Below the pieces are notes generated by a model. The model made no database searches. It saw nothing but the letters and a program-made list of their open reading frames with translations, and was not told the DNA's origin. From Endozoicomonas atrinae (GTDB lineage Bacteria; Pseudomonadota; Gammaproteobacteria; Pseudomonadales; Endozoicomonadaceae): DNA of 48,028 nt. A program made the position numbers and the translations under genes. The DNA lies in contig NZ_LUKQ02000009.1 in assembly GCF_001647025.1 (NCBI RefSeq), positions 1 through 48,028 on the forward strand, written 5' to 3'. Of the stretch, positions 17,766-25,542 are shown one piece after another (the first letter of the stretch is position 1; each line of letters opens with the position of its first letter).

Positions 17766-18749
17766 ATGATAAGACGTATCGGCAGGCGTCTGCTGTTGTC
17801 ACCATTAATGCACTGCCTCTGGCTTGGCCTGACCCTTCTCTGGGTCACTGCCGAGCCTGAGCCAGCCCCGATGATTGCGATCAGTGAGCAGCAGATAAAA
17901 GATCTTCAGGTTCAGTGGCAGTTACAGACCGGCAGGGTCCCCGACAGCCAGCAAACAGAACGACTGATTGCGGTCAGTATTGAACATGAGATCCTGTTTC
18001 AGGAGGCCATGAACCGACGGTTCGATCAGTTGCCTGTCGTCAAAACCCGGCTGCAGCAACTGGGTGGATTTCTGAAACTGACCGATGGCGATGCCAGTGA
18101 CCGTGAAAGGGAGGCATTGAAACTGGGGCTCGATCAAACCGATCCGTTGATTCGTCGATACCTGATCTCCGCCATGCAGGAAGTGATAGCGGCTGAAAGC
18201 CCGGTTGAAGAGCCGGATCAAATAGCGCTTGAAGCTTATTACCAGAACCATAAAGAGCAATACCGGCAGCCTGCCACAGTGAAAGTCAGCCATGTCTTTT
18301 TCGGCGGCTTCGGACAGCAAGGCCTGAACAGGGCAAATGGTCTGCTATCCAGTATGCCAGCCAGCACAAATGAAGCCATTCAGTCTGGTGACCCATTCTT
18401 CCATGGTCATCAGTTGCCGTTGCTCAATGAACAGCAATTAGCGAAAAAGCTGGGCCAGGAGTTCGCTCGCCAGGTGATGACGCTTGAGTCAGGTCAGTGG
18501 CATGGCCCTGTTGCCTCCAGCTATGGCTATCACCTGGTCATGATCGAAGAGAAACAACAGGGACTGTACCGCCCTTTGGCTGAAGTAGCTGAGAATATTC
18601 GCTCCCTCATTCTCCGGGATAGACGACTGTCGATGTTGGATCAGGAAATAGAAGCGATGAAGAGAAACTACATTATTGAGATCGCTGATGTCAGCCTTGA
18701 TGCCTCAACCATCACCTTCCCGGATTTCAGCAGGAGCCAAACCCTATGA
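17766..18749 (+). CDS. Parvulin-type peptidyl-prolyl cis-trans isomerase (PpiC/SurA-like)
   Basis: A 327-aa envelope PPIase. An N-terminal basic-hydrophobic segment (about 1-30) should act as a signal or membrane anchor. Then comes a SurA-N-like helical region, followed by the parvulin domain (about 165-285) with VKVSHVFFG, GDPFFHGHQLP and SSYGYHLVMIEEKQQG, the last matching the conserved GYH(L/I)V strand. Likely role: folding of exported or membrane partners, perhaps the DUF3604 or HupE-like proteins beside it. It begins 6 bp after the DUF3604 stop and its last four bases overlap the next start (ATGA), so translational coupling is expected. Confidence 0.85.
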   Translation: MIRRIGRRLLLSPLMHCLWLGLTLLWVTAEPEPAPMIAISEQQIKDLQVQWQLQTGRVPDSQQTERLIAVSIEHEILFQEAMNRRFDQLPVVKTRLQQLGGFLKLTDGDASDREREALKLGLDQTDPLIRRYLISAMQEVIAAESPVEEPDQIALEAYYQNHKEQYRQPATVKVSHVFFGGFGQQGLNRANGLLSSMPASTNEAIQSGDPFFHGHQLPLLNEQQLAKKLGQEFARQVMTLESGQWHGPVASSYGYHLVMIEEKQQGLYRPLAEVAENIRSLILRDRRLSMLDQEIEAMKRNYIIEIADVSLDASTITFPDFSRSQTL

Positions 18750-19753
18750 AGCATGGAGTACTACTTATATCACTGCTACTGATGCTTGTGGGAAAGGCCA
18801 GTGCACACCCGATGGCGCCTGGACTCTGGGTCATGAATGAGCAAAGCCCCGGACACTACCTGGTGATCTGGAAAACCTCGTTAAAGCCCATGCCCGGTAT
18901 CAGCCCTGCGCCCATTCTCCCCGAAGGCTGCATCAGCGATGGCCAGCTGAGTGGCCGCAAAGAGGGAACCGGAAATGTCGTTCAATGGACGACTGACTGC
19001 TCCTCCATTGAGCGTATAGGCAGTGAGTATCGGGTGGAAGGTCTCGATGGTAGCCCATCTGGCGTTCTGTTCCGCATGAAAACACTGGATGGCAATAGAT
19101 ATCACCGAATGCTCAGCAGTGATAGCCCATCGGTCACCATTGAGCCTGCACCCGGTGCCCTGGAGGTTATGTGGACCTACGTGGTTTCCGGCTTTGATCA
19201 CCTGCTCTCCGGGTTGGACCATGTTTTCTTTGTCATCATGCTGACACTGTTGGTGGGCTGGGGAAGACAATTGTTCTGGACCATTACCCTGTTTACCCTG
19301 GGGCACTCCGTCACCCTTTCGTTAACCGCCCTGGGTTATGTCAACTTCCCTGTGATGCTGGTTGAATCCATTATTGCCCTGAGCATTGTGGTGGCAGCTG
19401 CCGAAGTGATTCGCAATGATAAAAGCAGCCTCTTCAGACGGCACCCTTGGTTAATGTCCGGAGGGTTTGGCCTGCTACACGGCATGGGATTTGCCGGTGT
19501 ATTGAGTGAGTTTGGTCTGCCACAAAATGATATCCCCCTGGCTCTGGCCGCTTTCAATATTGGCATCGAGGTTGGGCAGTTGCTGGTGATTGCCGCCTTC
19601 ATGGTGTTGTGGAAAGGTTTGCTGATGGTTAAATCTGACTGGTCCCAATGGTCGCAGAAACTGGCCAAACTGCTTCCAGCCTATACCATTGGTGCAGTGG
19701 CTGCTTTATGGTTCTGGCAACGAACCAGAATTGAACCGCTACTTGCCGGTTAA
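18746..19753 (+). CDS. HupE/UreJ-like membrane protein
   Basis: A 335-aa protein with a signal peptide (ending near GKASA), an extracytoplasmic N-terminal domain of about 130 residues, and about six C-terminal helices of the HupE/UreJ type. The marker motifs are SGFDHLLSGLDHVFFVIML, LFTLGHSVTLSLTALG and GLLHGMGFAGVL, with conserved His and Asp residues inside the membrane that in HupE/UreJ are linked to nickel or other metal passage. The start overlaps the PpiC stop (ATGA). Co-occurrence with PpiC and DUF3604 suggests a metal- or envelope-linked system of unknown function rather than a hydrogenase or urease accessory, since neither enzyme is nearby. Confidence 0.82.
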   Translation: MKHGVLLISLLLMLVGKASAHPMAPGLWVMNEQSPGHYLVIWKTSLKPMPGISPAPILPEGCISDGQLSGRKEGTGNVVQWTTDCSSIERIGSEYRVEGLDGSPSGVLFRMKTLDGNRYHRMLSSDSPSVTIEPAPGALEVMWTYVVSGFDHLLSGLDHVFFVIMLTLLVGWGRQLFWTITLFTLGHSVTLSLTALGYVNFPVMLVESIIALSIVVAAAEVIRNDKSSLFRRHPWLMSGGFGLLHGMGFAGVLSEFGLPQNDIPLALAAFNIGIEVGQLLVIAAFMVLWKGLLMVKSDWSQWSQKLAKLLPAYTIGAVAALWFWQRTRIEPLLAG

Positions 19754-19760
19754 CCACGAA

Positions 19761-19787
19761 CTCATTCCTGCCCTTTGCGGGAATGAG
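19761..19787 (+). terminator. Hairpin after the DUF3604-PpiC-HupE operon
   Basis: CTCATTCCTGC (19761-19771) pairs with GCGGGAATGAG (19777-19787) over 11 bp with one G-T wobble and a 5-base loop, 8 bp after the HupE-like stop. There is no T tract. Confidence 0.5.
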
Positions 19788-19811
19788 AATGATGCTCCCA
19801 TAAAGAACACA

Positions 19812-20705
19812 TTAAACCGTAGCAGCTGTATCGATAATCAGCTGCCGCAGCCATTGGTTAGCCGGATCTTCTTCTTTCGCAGTAGACCAATATAGATGCA
19901 GTGCTTTTTCTGGCACGTTGAAAGGCAACTCCAAGGTTGCCAGATCGAAATTGACCGCCAGCTTCCGTGGAACGGTCAGGGCAAGATCGGTGACTTTGAC
20001 CAGCTCAGGTGCCGCCAGATAGTTCTGCAGGCGGGCAGCAATTTTTCGCTTCTTACCAATTCGGTTCAGAGCCAGATCAATATGGCCAGGGCCTTTTGGT
20101 CTTGAAGAGGTATGAATGTGGTTCAATGTTAAATACATATCCAGTGTCATTTTTTGGTGGAGCACTGGATGGTCTTTCCGCACCATACAAACGTAATCAT
20201 TGCTGAGCAGCAGCTGGTTTTGCAGGCGCTGATCCATAACCTGGGGCGACTGGATACTGAAATCCAGGTAAAAAGAGGTCAGATTTTCCGCCACCTCATC
20301 CTGAGGAATGTGCCGGGTTTCCAGCACAATACCCGGAGCCTGTTCACGAAGCACCGGTAATAATGCTGGCAGCAGCAGTGCCGACGACAGATCACTCATA
20401 CTGATGCGAATCACTTTCCTGGTTTCCCTGGGGTCAAAGTGACTCTTACTCATCAACCCATTATTTAACAGCCACAGCGACTCACGAACTGGTCCAATCA
20501 GGTTTTCGGCAAATGCCGTGGGTTTCATCCGGTCGCCATGACGTTCAAACAGTGGATCATCCAGAGAATTTCGAAGCCGGGAAAGCGCATTGCTGACAGC
20601 AGGCTGGGTGATATTGAGAATTCTGGCCGCTCGAGTCAGATTCCCTTCTCGATAAATAACTTCAAAAACGATAAACAGATTCAGGTCGATTTTGGCCAGT
20701 TGCAT
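19812..20705 (-). CDS. LysR-family transcriptional regulator
   Basis: A 297-aa LTTR. The N-terminal winged HTH is clear: KIDLNLFIVFEVIYREGNLT, then AARILNITQPAVSNALSRLR (about 27-46) and DPLFERHGDRMKPT. The remainder is a periplasmic-binding-like effector domain. The LNLF...ITQPAVSNALSRLR pattern places it in the NodD/NahR/LeuO-like branch. It is convergent with the HupE-like operon and has no divergent partner, because the 164 bp upstream lead to the end of the DUF1186 gene; the target is therefore not obvious. It is a different branch member from the LysR at 45892-46833, with only ordinary family similarity. Confidence 0.9.
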   Translation of the reverse strand: MQLAKIDLNLFIVFEVIYREGNLTRAARILNITQPAVSNALSRLRNSLDDPLFERHGDRMKPTAFAENLIGPVRESLWLLNNGLMSKSHFDPRETRKVIRISMSDLSSALLLPALLPVLREQAPGIVLETRHIPQDEVAENLTSFYLDFSIQSPQVMDQRLQNQLLLSNDYVCMVRKDHPVLHQKMTLDMYLTLNHIHTSSRPKGPGHIDLALNRIGKKRKIAARLQNYLAAPELVKVTDLALTVPRKLAVNFDLATLELPFNVPEKALHLYWSTAKEEDPANQWLRQLIIDTAATV

Positions 20706-20803
20706 TTTTTATGGTGTTATCTATGGATGATGGCCACGACATCTTATCGCAGTTTATTTATGCCTCCAATTAATTGACAGGGTGATGACAAATATCTGGA
20801 ATT

Positions 20804-20830
20804 AGCGAGAGTATTAATAATACTCTCGCT
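20804..20830 (-). terminator. Perfect 11-bp hairpin downstream of the DUF1186 gene
   Basis: AGCGAGAGTAT (20804-20814), loop TAATA, ATACTCTCGCT (20820-20830). It lies 40 bp beyond the stop of the minus-strand DUF1186 gene. There is only a weak T-rich stretch on that strand. Confidence 0.55.
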
Positions 20831-20869
20831 CCCATGCTCGCTATGGAAACGAGGCTGCTTCTATGGCTA

Positions 20870-21823
20870 TTAATGCAGGCAACACTTCTTGAATTTTTTA
20901 CCACTGCCACAGGGACAGGGATCATTTCTGCCGACACCGGCTGGTGAGGAAGTAAACGCAGGTGTTGGTTGAGAATGCTCACCCTGCTTTGGAGCCGTCT
21001 GGTTGATCACCATGTTCTCCAGATTGGTTAACAGCTCGTTGCCCTCTCCGGAATAACAGGTCAGCTGTCTCAATGCAGCCACCGCATCATTCAGGTAGCA
21101 GTAGAACTCACCTTCCTGCTTCATTACTGACTTGTTAATCACTTCCGGAGCCACACCACAGCGCAGTTTAAGCTCGTCCAACGTGATGTAATAGGTATCC
21201 GCCCACTCTTTTTCATAGAGGTCTTTCAGGGCTTCCATAAAACTCTCAGGCTGAGTGTTATAACAAGCCTGAACCCAGGCATTCCAGACCTGATTCTTTT
21301 CCTGTTCAAGACCATACTCATAGAGCTGATGCAGATAAGTCGTCAACTCCTGAAGCTCAAGGTCTCCCTGTTGATAACGGACAACCAGAGATCCCAGAGC
21401 CGCATCCCGGACATATTCATCAATACTGGTGTTTTCAATGATGGATTGCAGGGGGCGAATATCACCCGGACAGAGTGTCGCAAAGATCTGGCTTAGCCGG
21501 TCACAGACCACCTCATCAAAATCATCGCCAATGGCAATATTGTCTTCAGAGCTCATGGTGCTGAACAGGTCAATGACAATAGGCCAGGCTGCTGGTTCAC
21601 GAAACTGCGTCAACAGATAAAGCGCATGAAGTGCCAGACGGCTTTTTGATGATGAACTGCTGCGCTTGCCACGGATTTTCACCGCTGCAAGAGCCTCCAA
21701 GAGCACCGGTGTGATCTCGTCCTGATGCTGGGCAGCTTCTCTTAATGCCGACAGAGGCAGTTCACTGGATACCAGGGAAAGGCTTTTTTTCAGCCTGGAG
21801 ATATCCTCGGTAGAAAGGGGCAT
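20870..21823 (-). CDS. DUF1186 protein with C-terminal SEC-C zinc motif
   Basis: A 317-aa, probably cytoplasmic protein. Most of it is a helical, HEAT-like DUF1186 region (for example [21 protein letters not shown] around residues 130-150). The last residues, [18 protein letters not shown], are a textbook SEC-C motif (CxC...CC) as at the SecA C terminus, which binds zinc and contacts SecB or ribosomes. A linker rich in Pro, Ser and Thr separates the two. The molecular role is unknown; SEC-C on a helical-repeat scaffold suggests a protein-binding adaptor. The next gene on the strand is a small Cys protein 55 bp upstream, possibly cotranscribed. Confidence 0.82.
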   Translation of the reverse strand: MPLSTEDISRLKKSLSLVSSELPLSALREAAQHQDEITPVLLEALAAVKIRGKRSSSSSKSRLALHALYLLTQFREPAAWPIVIDLFSTMSSEDNIAIGDDFDEVVCDRLSQIFATLCPGDIRPLQSIIENTSIDEYVRDAALGSLVVRYQQGDLELQELTTYLHQLYEYGLEQEKNQVWNAWVQACYNTQPESFMEALKDLYEKEWADTYYITLDELKLRCGVAPEVINKSVMKQEGEFYCYLNDAVAALRQLTCYSGEGNELLTNLENMVINQTAPKQGEHSQPTPAFTSSPAGVGRNDPCPCGSGKKFKKCCLH

Positions 21824-21878
21824 AACCAGTTAATCCAACATATAAACAAATTGGGCGCTAGGATAGACCTTCACGACG

Positions 21879-22163
21879 TTAAGATACAGCTCTTGAGGCT
21901 TGTATCAGATTATTCTTTTCAAGGGCTGTGTATATCTTTCGGGCCGTTTTAGCCAGCCTGTGGATATCTCCAAGGTTTGGTTTATCACCCGCATTCAGGC
22001 GCATGCTCCAGTCTGACAGTTCCTGATCCAGAAACTCCAGCAGTTTTTTGGAGCACCCTTTACAGGTACCTGAGCACAACTCAGCCTCAGAAAGGCCAAA
22101 GGGAATTGCCCCTCGAATATCATTGATCAGAGAAGCCATCGCATCCGGTGTTGAAGGTTTCAT
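21879..22163 (-). CDS. Small conserved-looking hypothetical protein with CX3CX2C motif
   Basis: A 94-aa protein, unrecognised. It has a compact Cys motif, CSGTCKGCSKKLLEFLD (Cys30, 34, 37), inside a helical protein with amphipathic stretches on both sides. The cysteines could bind zinc or an iron-sulfur cluster; the spacing alone does not make it a radical SAM protein, as there is no room for the barrel. It lies between the DUF1186 gene (same strand) and divergent rluA. ORF length, codon use like its neighbours, and ordered composition argue that it is real. Confidence 0.6.
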   Translation of the reverse strand: MKPSTPDAMASLINDIRGAIPFGLSEAELCSGTCKGCSKKLLEFLDQELSDWSMRLNAGDKPNLGDIHRLAKTARKIYTALEKNNLIQASRAVS

Positions 22164-22268
22164 GACTGCTTCTTCAAATGAAAAGGTGAGAATGGCATCA
22201 GAACAGGCAAATTTCGATCCGCATTATTCCCAGATGACTTACCCTGGTTTTATCCCGATAATCTGCGA

Positions 22269-22928
22269 ATGAATGATACTTTTATTGTCCCCTGCTGTAA
22301 CGAGCCATTAACCGAACTCTATCGCGATGAGTGCATCGTCGTTGTGAATAAACCGGCAGGCCTGCTCAGTGTTCCCGGAAAACCACCCAATCATGAAGAT
22401 AGCGCGTTGTCACGGCTGCAGAAAATCAACCCGGAAACTCGCGTTGTTCATCGGCTGGACATGTCCACCTCCGGACTGATGGTCTTTGGGCTTGATGCAG
22501 ACAGCCATCGTGCATTAAGCCGACAATTTCAGGATCGTACGGTTGCCAAGGAGTATATTGCCGAAGTATGGGGAAAGCTTGCGGAGACAGAAGGAAAAGT
22601 AGAACTGCCACTGCGCTGTGACTGGCCAAACCGCCCGAAACAGATGGTTGACCATGAGCTTGGTAAACCATCACTGACGCTCTTTCAAGTGATTGACAAT
22701 CAGAGGTCGGCATTTGATCGGGTACTGCTCAAGCCAGTTACCGGTCGCTCTCATCAGTTAAGAGTTCACCTGGCTGAACTGGGGCACCCAATTCTAGGCT
22801 GTGAGTTCTATGCCCACCCTGATGCACAACAGGCCAGCCAACGCCTGAACCTGCATGCAACAAGACTGAGCTTTACTCATCCGATAGCTGGAGAGCTGAT
22901 GACTTTTCAGTCAGAAACGCCTTTCTGA
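22269..22928 (+). CDS. rluA: RluA-type dual-specificity rRNA/tRNA pseudouridine synthase
   Basis: A 219-aa enzyme, the same length as E. coli RluA, which makes pseudouridine 746 in 23S rRNA and 32 in some tRNAs. It shows VVVNKPAGLLSVPGK (about 24-38), the catalytic motif HRLDMSTSG with Asp64, LRCDWPNRPKQ, GKPSLTLF and TGRSHQLRVHLAELGHPILG, all closely matching RluA rather than RluC or RluD. There is no S4 domain, as expected for RluA. It is divergent from the small Cys protein and convergent with ybiT, with a shared hairpin between. Confidence 0.93.
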   Translation: MNDTFIVPCCNEPLTELYRDECIVVVNKPAGLLSVPGKPPNHEDSALSRLQKINPETRVVHRLDMSTSGLMVFGLDADSHRALSRQFQDRTVAKEYIAEVWGKLAETEGKVELPLRCDWPNRPKQMVDHELGKPSLTLFQVIDNQRSAFDRVLLKPVTGRSHQLRVHLAELGHPILGCEFYAHPDAQQASQRLNLHATRLSFTHPIAGELMTFQSETPF

Positions 22929-22935
22929 TTTATCA

Positions 22936-22968
22936 ATTGATACCAACAGTTTCACTGCTGGTATCAAT
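22936..22968. terminator. Bidirectional hairpin between rluA and ybiT
   Basis: ATTGATACCAACAGT (22936-22950), loop TTC, ACTGCTGGTATCAAT (22954-22968): 15 positions with one mismatch, in a 52-bp gap between convergent genes. The symmetrical position suggests it ends both transcripts. Confidence 0.65.
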
Positions 22969-22980
22969 AAGGTTTGCTAT

Positions 22981-24570
22981 TTACTCAATACCCTGACTGC
23001 GCAGGTAATCGTCATAAGTACCGTGGAAGTCCACAATACCGGTATCCTTGATTTCGATGATCCGGGTGGCCAGAGATGATACAAACTGACGGTCATGGGA
23101 TACAAAAATCAGGGTGCCTTTGTAGTTTTCCAGCGCCAGGTTCAAAGACTCAATGGATTCCATATCCATATGGTTCGTTGGCTCATCCATCAACAGGATA
23201 TTGGGGCGCTGCTGAATCAACTTACCAAACAGCATACGACCCTGCTCACCACCGGAAATAACCCGAACGGATTTTTTCAGATCACTCTGAGAGAACAGCA
23301 TCCGTCCTAATACGCCGCGAATAACCTGCTCATCATCACCCGGATTCATCCACTGGCTCATCCAGTCGAACAGGTTCATATCCATATCAAAGTCAGAGCT
23401 GTGATTCTGGGCGTAATAACCAATATTGGCATTTTCTGACCATTGAAGGGTTCCGGTACGCGGAGCCATCTTACCAGCCAGCGTATGCAGCAGAGTGGTT
23501 TTACCAATACCGTTCTGACCGATAATGGCAATACGTTCACCGACCTCAACCATCATATTCACTTTGCTGAACAGGTCATCTTCATAGCCCTGGCTCAGCT
23601 TTTCCACAACCAGTGCATTACGGAACAGTTTCTTTTCCTGCTCAAAGCGGATGAATGGGTTCTGACGACTGGAAGGTTTAATCTCTGCCAGCTGAATCTT
23701 ATCAATCTGCTTCGCCCTGGAAGTCGCCTGTCTGGCTTTGGAAGCATTAGCAGAGAAGCGGCTGACAAACGACTGAAGCTCGGCGATCTGGGCTTTTTTA
23801 CGGGCATTATCTGCCTGAAGACGCTCACGGGCCTGAGTCGCTGCCGTCATGTATTCATCATAATTACCCGGCATCACCTGCAGCTTACCGTAATCCAGGT
23901 CCGCCATATGAGTGCAGACACTGTTCAGGAAGTGACGGTCGTGAGAGATAATGATCATGGTGCAGTCACGCTGCTTCAGGATATCTTCCAGCCAGCGGAT
24001 AGCGTTGATATCCAGGTTGTTGGTCGGCTCGTCCAGCAGCATGATTTCCGGGTCTGCAAACAGTACCTGAGCCAGCAGCACGCGCAGTTTCCAACCTGGA
24101 GCTACAGCACTCATCAGCCCGTAGTGCTGCTCAATAGGGATATCCAGACCCAGCAGCAATTCGCCAGCACGGGCTTCTGCGGAGTAACCATCCATCTCAC
24201 CAAACTGAACTTCAAGGTCTGCTACCCGCATACCTTCTTCTTCCGTCATTTCAGCTTTGGCATATATCGCATCACGCTCTGCTTTTACTTTCCAGAGCTC
24301 TTTATGCCCCATAATAACAGTATCGATGACCGTATAGTTTTCATAGGCAAACTGATCCTGACTCAGTTTAGCCATACGTTCATGAGGGTCTTTGCTGACA
24401 GTTCCTGAGGTAGCTTCAAGCTCACCGCCAAGGATTTTCATAAAAGTTGACTTACCACAACCGTTGGCACCAATGAGTCCGTAACGGTTACCTTCGCCAA
24501 ACTTGACGGAAATGTCCTCAAACAGGGGCTTGTCACCGAACTGCATGGTGATATTGGCTGTAGAAATCAA
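22981..24570 (-). CDS. ybiT: ABC-F family ATPase YbiT
   Basis: A 529-aa soluble protein with two ABC ATPase domains and no membrane segment. It is very close to E. coli YbiT along the whole length: [20 protein letters not shown] at the start, Walker [10 protein letters not shown] (about 34-42) and GQNGIGKTT in the second half, and the interdomain linker with [19 protein letters not shown]. As in E. coli, the first domain has [13 protein letters not shown] in place of a canonical signature, while the second has [17 protein letters not shown] proteins bind the ribosomal E site and relieve stalled translation. It is a housekeeping gene, with no special context. Confidence 0.93.
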   Translation of the reverse strand: MISTANITMQFGDKPLFEDISVKFGEGNRYGLIGANGCGKSTFMKILGGELEATSGTVSKDPHERMAKLSQDQFAYENYTVIDTVIMGHKELWKVKAERDAIYAKAEMTEEEGMRVADLEVQFGEMDGYSAEARAGELLLGLDIPIEQHYGLMSAVAPGWKLRVLLAQVLFADPEIMLLDEPTNNLDINAIRWLEDILKQRDCTMIIISHDRHFLNSVCTHMADLDYGKLQVMPGNYDEYMTAATQARERLQADNARKKAQIAELQSFVSRFSANASKARQATSRAKQIDKIQLAEIKPSSRQNPFIRFEQEKKLFRNALVVEKLSQGYEDDLFSKVNMMVEVGERIAIIGQNGIGKTTLLHTLAGKMAPRTGTLQWSENANIGYYAQNHSSDFDMDMNLFDWMSQWMNPGDDEQVIRGVLGRMLFSQSDLKKSVRVISGGEQGRMLFGKLIQQRPNILLMDEPTNHMDMESIESLNLALENYKGTLIFVSHDRQFVSSLATRIIEIKDTGIVDFHGTYDDYLRSQGIE

Positions 24571-24907
24571 ATTTATTGTCCTGCTCTATATTTAATGAAT
24601 CAGAAAGTGCCGCGCAGACTACAGTGACTATTCCCTTGAGCCAATAGGTAGTTTACAAATTCTGCTGATCCGGATTTTAGTACTTTCCCCTGACAGTAAT
24701 TAATACCGGTAAGGTTACTGGTTTACATATCACAGGAAATATCGGCCAGCTCTGGCTAAATATCAACATTTTCCTGCCTGCAAATTAGTCTGACTCTATT
24801 CATTAACTGGGTGGGAACAAGGCTGTTCTTTTATTTGTCAGAGATTTTCATAGCATCTATATACAGCTAGCTATTTTGCACAACATATCATTTTGGAGGC
24901 TATACAT
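24571..24907. other. Intergenic region, no gene seen apart from a ribosome-binding site
   Basis: A 337-bp AT-rich gap between the ybiT start (minus) and a small plus-strand gene. A strong GGAGG (24895-24899) sits 8 bases before the ATG at 24908. I saw no other gene, RNA or repeat. Confidence 0.5.
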
Positions 24908-25264
24908 ATGTTTAGTTTTTTTACCACCTTCTGCTCTTGTACACGTGGTGCAAGCGCTCCTTCGGGAGAAATAAGAAAGCCGATAAATGCTACTGGCCAA
25001 CCAGCTATAAACGATGGGAGAAGTATAGAAATACAAGAAGGTACTACAAATGAATTACCAAAGTCGTGCTCATTAATAAAGGATGACTCTCCTCTTCAAA
25101 AGAGAGTTACTTTTGAAGAGGGGGCTCTTGGAACTGAAGGGCTTCAGGCCAACTCAATAGAGGACTTACAGCCTTTGAGCTTTCAACAAATATGTGACTC
25201 ATTTCCATACGCATGTGACGATGAAGAAACGATAGAAAGAACGCTAAAGGCTTTGGGCTTTTAA
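24908..25264 (+). CDS. Small hypothetical protein, possible secreted factor
   Basis: A 118-aa protein, unrecognised. The start is set by GGAGG at 24895-24899; an in-frame TTG at 24893 overlaps that ribosome-binding site and is not the start. The N terminus is hydrophobic with two Cys (FFTTFCSC), then a long Ser/Thr/Gly-rich, probably disordered stretch, a basic-to-acidic switch LQKRVTFEEG (about 63-72), and a short helical C terminus ending in ETIERTLKALGF. RVTF at 66-69 fits the RVxF docking consensus for eukaryotic protein phosphatase 1. Composition differs from the flanking core genes and resembles small host-directed effectors, but no function can be assigned. Confidence 0.6.
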   Translation: MFSFFTTFCSCTRGASAPSGEIRKPINATGQPAINDGRSIEIQEGTTNELPKSCSLIKDDSPLQKRVTFEEGALGTEGLQANSIEDLQPLSFQQICDSFPYACDDEETIERTLKALGF

Positions 25265-25542
25265 TACCTTGGTGAATTACTTTCAAAATTTTGTCAGCGG
25301 CCATACGCTGACTACCCACCCCAATATTTGATAAATGTCCAAACGGCCACTGAATATTTTTCTGATAAATACACAGCACCTTCAATAAATCAGAGCAAAG
25401 TAAATATTGCCATAAACCATCAATATGTGACCCTTCTCGCATGCCCTGTTAATAAAGCTCAAATCTCTGGAGCCCGATTAGAGGTTCTCTTAAAATTCCA
25501 CAAATTTGCCTATAAAACGTATTTGAGGAAAAAGCCTTTTTT

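Noticed and set aside
23443-24408. 321-codon ORF opposite ybiT
   Set aside because: Shadow frame on the antisense strand of a highly conserved ABC-F gene, with no family features.
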